Origin: Chitinophagaceae bacterium | GTDB taxonomy: Bacteria > Bacteroidota > Bacteroidia > Chitinophagales > Chitinophagaceae | Reading direction: 5' to 3' | Length of the DNA: 8,553 nt | NCBI GenBank assembly: GCA_947461495.1 | Contig: CANHLV010000059.1 | Coordinates: 1 to 8,553 of the forward strand | Part shown: positions 6,309 to 8,553 of the stretch, one piece after another | How the letters are laid out: every line of letters starts with the position of its first letter | Position numbering within the stretch: the first letter of the stretch is position 1 | Program-made: the position numbers and the translations under genes | The notes under the pieces: generated by a model | The model's input: the letters and a program-made list of their open reading frames with translations, nothing else | Told to the model about the DNA's origin: nothing | The model's database searches: none

Positions 6309-6989
6309 ATGTTTGACATTTTCTTACAAGTAGATTCTACAGCAGCAGCTGGAGTCAGTACCGCGCAAGTTGAAAGTGTTTGGTCATTACTCAGCAAAGG
6401 TGGTGTGATTATGATTCCATTGGGTATTTTATTTGCATTGGTAATTTATTTCTTTATTGAAAGATGGCTGGTTATCAAAAAAGCAAGTGTAACGGATGAT
6501 AATTTCATGAACATAATACGAGATCATATTACTAACGGTAACGTAACCGCAGCTAGAAGCTTAGCCAAGAACAATAACAGCCCTATCGCAAGAATGATTG
6601 ATAAAGGATTGCAAAGAATAGGCAAACCTATCGATGCCATTGAGAAAAGTATGGATAATGTAGGTAAACTGGAAATGTATAAATTGGAAAAAAATCTGAA
6701 TACCATTTCTGTGATTTCACGCATTGCTCCATTGTTTGGTTTTGTTGGTACCATCATAGGGTTGGTGATATTATTGAAAGAATTTGCCACCATCAGCAAC
6801 CCTTCTATCAGTCAAATTGCAGATGCGATGTACATCAAATTGATTACTTCGGCAACAGGATTAATCATCGGTATGTTGGCATTTTTAGGGCATAGTTATT
6901 TAGATACCCAAATCAACAGGCTCGCCAACAGAATGGAATCTGCAAGCAGTGAATTTATAGATATTCTTCAAGAGCCAACAAGAGGATAA
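6309..6989 (+). CDS. MotA/TolQ/ExbB family proton channel protein
   Basis: This is the inner-membrane stator subunit that, with an ExbD/TolR partner, converts the proton gradient into mechanical force for TonB- or Tol-type envelope work. Its 226 residues have three membrane segments: about 33-55 (VIMIPLGILFALVIYFFIER), 137-158 and 175-197. The family signature IAPLFGFVGTIIGLV (139-153) opens the second helix, and the third carries LITSATGLIIGML with the conserved polar Ser/Thr positions of the proton path. A cytoplasmic loop (about 58-132) is rich in Lys and Asn, as usual. The start at 6309 is preceded by an A/T leader without a Shine-Dalgarno sequence. Only 24 nt separate its stop from the exbD start, so the two are co-transcribed. 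ExbB and TolQ cannot be told apart from sequence alone. Confidence 0.94.
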   Translation: MFDIFLQVDSTAAAGVSTAQVESVWSLLSKGGVIMIPLGILFALVIYFFIERWLVIKKASVTDDNFMNIIRDHITNGNVTAARSLAKNNNSPIARMIDKGLQRIGKPIDAIEKSMDNVGKLEMYKLEKNLNTISVISRIAPLFGFVGTIIGLVILLKEFATISNPSISQIADAMYIKLITSATGLIIGMLAFLGHSYLDTQINRLANRMESASSEFIDILQEPTRG

Positions 6990-7013
6990 TCAGTCATAAC
7001 TTTTATTCAAATT

Positions 7014-7421
7014 ATGAGTTTAAGAAAAACAAAATTAAGAGAGTCACATTCAGAGGTAGATACCGGACCTTTGAATGACATCCTATTCATATTACTGATG
7101 TTCTTTTTGATGATTTCAACGCTTGCCAATCCGAATGTCATTAAGATGAGCGTACCCAAATCCAAGAGTGATACCAAACAAAAACAAAGTGTGGTGGTTA
7201 GCGTAGATAAGGATAAAAATTATTTCGTAGGAGCCAAAAAAATAAATCCCGATTCGCTTGAATCTGCATTGAAAAAATACATCAATGAAGGAGATAGCAT
7301 CAAGCCTGCCGTTGTAATCAATGCGGATTCAACTTCTCAATGGGGCGAGATTGTAAAAGTGATGAAAGTTGCCCGAAAATTAGGGGCCACTACTTCGGCT
7401 ACGGTTACCGGTAGTGAGTAG
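7014..7421 (+). CDS. ExbD/TolR family biopolymer transport protein
   Basis: This is the partner of the preceding ExbB-like protein. It has 135 residues: a short cytoplasmic N-terminus, one membrane helix (about 23-39, ILFILLMFFLMISTLAN) and a periplasmic domain. The protonatable aspartate is Asp22 in PLNDILFILL, matching the essential Asp of ExbD and TolR. The periplasmic part shows KMSVPKSKS, VVVSVDKDKNYFV and WGEIVKVMKVARKLGA, as in the family. The C-terminal TVTGSE and its stop (TAG 7419-7421) overlap, on the opposite strand, a relic of a PrmC C-terminus (7405-7449). The exbD end may therefore have been shaped by an older tail-to-tail overlap with prmC. No TonB, TolA or second exbD follows; the next gene is convergent. 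Confidence 0.93.
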   Translation: MSLRKTKLRESHSEVDTGPLNDILFILLMFFLMISTLANPNVIKMSVPKSKSDTKQKQSVVVSVDKDKNYFVGAKKINPDSLESALKKYINEGDSIKPAVVINADSTSQWGEIVKVMKVARKLGATTSATVTGSE

Positions 7422-7449
7422 CCGTTACCATTCTATCTTTTTCAAAAAA
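7405..7449 (-). pseudogene. Relic of a prmC 3' end, antisense to the exbD terminus
   Basis: Read on the minus strand from 7449 to 7405, this encodes FFEKDRMVTATHYR and a TAA stop. The living prmC ends IFEKERMVMATHCS and TAA at 7585-7541. The two agree at 9 of 14 residues plus one Asp/Glu exchange. At the DNA level 34 of 39 bases match in 7411-7449 against 7547-7585. A weaker VKK (relic) against IKK (prmC) just upstream suggests the homology once ran further. In the relic frame a stop (TAG 7470-7468) closes the reading about seven codons upstream, so it is not expressed as a gene. It lies 136 bp beyond the present prmC end. Confidence 0.7.
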
Positions 7450-7484
7450 ACTCCATTTTTTAACTATCTACATTTTATTATAGC

Positions 7485-7502
7485 CCACCGTTTCAACGGT
7501 GG
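7485..7502. repeat. Palindromic hairpin between exbD and prmC
   Basis: CCACCGTT (7485-7492) and AACGGTGG (7495-7502) form an almost perfect palindrome around TC. As RNA it would fold with a 6-bp GC-rich stem and a 6-nt loop. It sits midway between convergent genes, so a bidirectional terminator role is possible. Neither direction has a T-run after the stem. Similar hairpins recur between Bacteroidota genes by my recollection, so a dispersed repeat is equally likely. Confidence 0.6.
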
Positions 7503-7540
7503 CGTAGAAAAAATAGAAGTAAAGTCGTATTGTATTATTC

Positions 7541-8395
7541 TTAGCTGCAGTGAGTAGCCATCACCATTCTTTCTTTTTCAAAAATATCTTTTTTGATTTC
7601 AGTTTGGAATTGATGTTGACTGAATAATTCAGAAACCTCTTTAGCCAGAATCTCGTGTACCTCCATAAATATTTTTCCGTTCTCAGCTAAATGCATTTTG
7701 CTGAACAATGCAATGGCCTCATAAAAAAGCAATGGCTTTTCATCAGGTACAAATAAGGCCAGATGAGGTTCGTAGTTGGTTACATTTTTATCCATCAACT
7801 CTTTTTCTCTAATCGGTATATATGGTGGATTGCTGATCACAACATCAAATTTTTCAAAATCATTCCATTTGTTTTTATCTAGAAAATTCATGTGAACGAA
7901 TTCGATTTCAGTTTTGTGGATCGAAGCATTTTTAATGGCGATGGCAATAGCATGTTCATCAATATCTATTGCAGTAACTGTTGTTTCAGGATGTGCCGCT
8001 TTAATGGTAATGGGAATACATCCGCTGCCTGTTCCTATGTCTATGATTTTTTTTGAAGAAGATTCTCTTAAAAAATTAAAAACTTCATTCACCAACTCTT
8101 CGGTTTCCGGTCTGGGGATCAACACATTTTCATCAACATTAAATTTCAGTTTATAAAACCAGGCTTCACCCAAAACATATTGAACAGGTTTGTGTAATAG
8201 CAATTGAGACAATGATGTTTCTAGATTTTTAAAATGAATTTCTAACAAATTAAAATCTGGATTTTTAATCACATCTGATTTGGTAATTCCTGCAATTTTT
8301 TCAAAACACATGGCAGTTATATTGGCTGCTTCATGAGTTGAATAGATTTGCTGTAATTGCCCGATAAAATTTCTATAAAAAGTCGACAAATTCAT
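7541..8395 (-). CDS. prmC: Peptide chain release factor N5-glutamine methyltransferase
   Basis: The enzyme uses S-adenosylmethionine to methylate the glutamine of the GGQ motif in release factors RF1 and RF2, which raises termination efficiency. Its 284 residues match the family's length. The N-terminal helical domain (1-75) contains EAANITAMCFEKIAGI. Then come VLIPRPETEELV (91-102), the SAM-binding motif I IIDIGTGSGCIPI (117-129), AIDID (142-146) for ribose contact, and the catalytic NPPYIP (189-194) that holds the target glutamine. The C-terminus IFEKERMVMATHCS ends at TAA 7543-7541. The start at 8395 gives a normal N-terminus and leaves only five bases after a TAnnTTTG promoter element, so the mRNA may be nearly leaderless. 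A diverged duplicate of its 3' end lies beyond the stop. Confidence 0.97.
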   Translation of the reverse strand: MNLSTFYRNFIGQLQQIYSTHEAANITAMCFEKIAGITKSDVIKNPDFNLLEIHFKNLETSLSQLLLHKPVQYVLGEAWFYKLKFNVDENVLIPRPETEELVNEVFNFLRESSSKKIIDIGTGSGCIPITIKAAHPETTVTAIDIDEHAIAIAIKNASIHKTEIEFVHMNFLDKNKWNDFEKFDVVISNPPYIPIREKELMDKNVTNYEPHLALFVPDEKPLLFYEAIALFSKMHLAENGKIFMEVHEILAKEVSELFSQHQFQTEIKKDIFEKERMVMATHCS

Positions 8396-8400
8396 TAGCG

Positions 8401-8408
8401 CAAACTTA
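8401..8408 (-). promoter_or_regulatory. Candidate -7 promoter element of prmC
   Basis: The minus strand reads TAAGTTTG, a full match to the Bacteroidota -7 consensus TAnnTTTG. It ends five bases before the prmC ATG, which would place the transcript start at or next to the start codon. No clear TTG-type -33 element is seen about 19 nt upstream, so the call is tentative. Confidence 0.35.
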
Positions 8409-8471
8409 GTTAATTTCTAATGCTTAATTTTAGGTGTTTAAAAAAGTCATTAGAGTTGGCTGTTCTAAGTA

Positions 8472-8541
8472 AAAATTCAAAATTTAAAATTCAAAAAAGG
8501 AAATTCAAAATATTCGAATTTTTAATTTTGCATTTTGAATT
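8472..8541. repeat. AT-rich 14-nt periodic repeat with an inverse copy
   Basis: Three 14-nt units at 8472-8485, 8486-8499 and 8500-8513 share the core AAATTCAAAA. The inverse ATTTTGAATT is at 8532-8541. It is non-coding and lies 77-146 nt upstream of prmC. It could be a neutral low-complexity repeat or part of an upstream control region. Confidence 0.6.
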
Positions 8542-8553
8542 AACTATCATCAC

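Noticed and set aside
6524..6799. Minus-strand frame of 91 codons inside exbB
   Set aside because: It is the antisense shadow of the ExbB membrane helices. The forward frame has all family motifs.
7422..7540. Classical rho-independent terminator between exbD and prmC
   Set aside because: The 7485-7502 hairpin has no T-run after it in either direction, so it is reported as a palindrome and not as a terminator.
7914..8156. Plus-strand frame of 80 codons inside prmC
   Set aside because: It is antisense to the SAM-binding core of PrmC, with Met/Ser-rich shadow composition.

Overview
The window reads as chromosomal DNA of an AT-rich Bacteroidota, most likely a Chitinophagaceae-like lineage. The evidence is a type IX secretion (T9SS) C-terminal sorting domain, a relaxed Bacteroidota-style lipoprotein signal, starts preceded by A/T-rich leaders instead of Shine-Dalgarno sequences, a match to the Bacteroidota -7 promoter element TAnnTTTG, and spacers packed with short repeats. 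The family-level placement is inference.

Layout. Positions 1-414 hold the 3' end of a secreted T9SS cargo gene. A 431-nt spacer (415-845) follows. It carries two copies of an 81-bp twin-hairpin repeat, three C/G-rich hairpins and a 9-nt periodic array. On the minus strand, namZ/DUF1343 (3098-1773) and fmt (1772-846) abut as TAA-ATG and look like one transcription unit. Divergent from them, on the plus strand, are an SlyD-like FKBP prolyl isomerase (3274-3702) and peptidase T (3804-5054), separated by a long stem-loop built from a heptamer repeat. A second repeat-rich spacer (5055-5284) has inverted 9-nt arrays and an array of six heptamers. Then come an SPFH/stomatin-like membrane protein (5285-6208) and an ExbB/TolQ plus ExbD/TolR pair (6309-7421). 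The window ends with convergent prmC on the minus strand (8395-7541) and its AT-rich upstream region.

How the genes relate. Two genes serve translation: fmt formylates initiator Met-tRNA, and prmC methylates the GGQ glutamine of release factors. FKBP and PepT act in protein folding and peptide turnover. The envelope genes are the NamZ-like muramidase, the SPFH scaffold and the ExbBD proton-driven motor. The genes themselves are conventional housekeeping genes.

The unexplained material is mostly in the spacers. The most notable observation is a second, diverged copy of the 3' end of prmC. It lies antisense to the end of exbD, about 136 bp beyond the present prmC end, and encodes a recognisable PrmC-like tail ending in its own stop. 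It looks like a displaced gene end left by an insertion. The spacers also contain at least three families of short-period repeats (7, 9 and 14 nt) and the 81-bp twin-hairpin element. No CRISPR array, tRNA, rRNA, transposase or defence system was seen.
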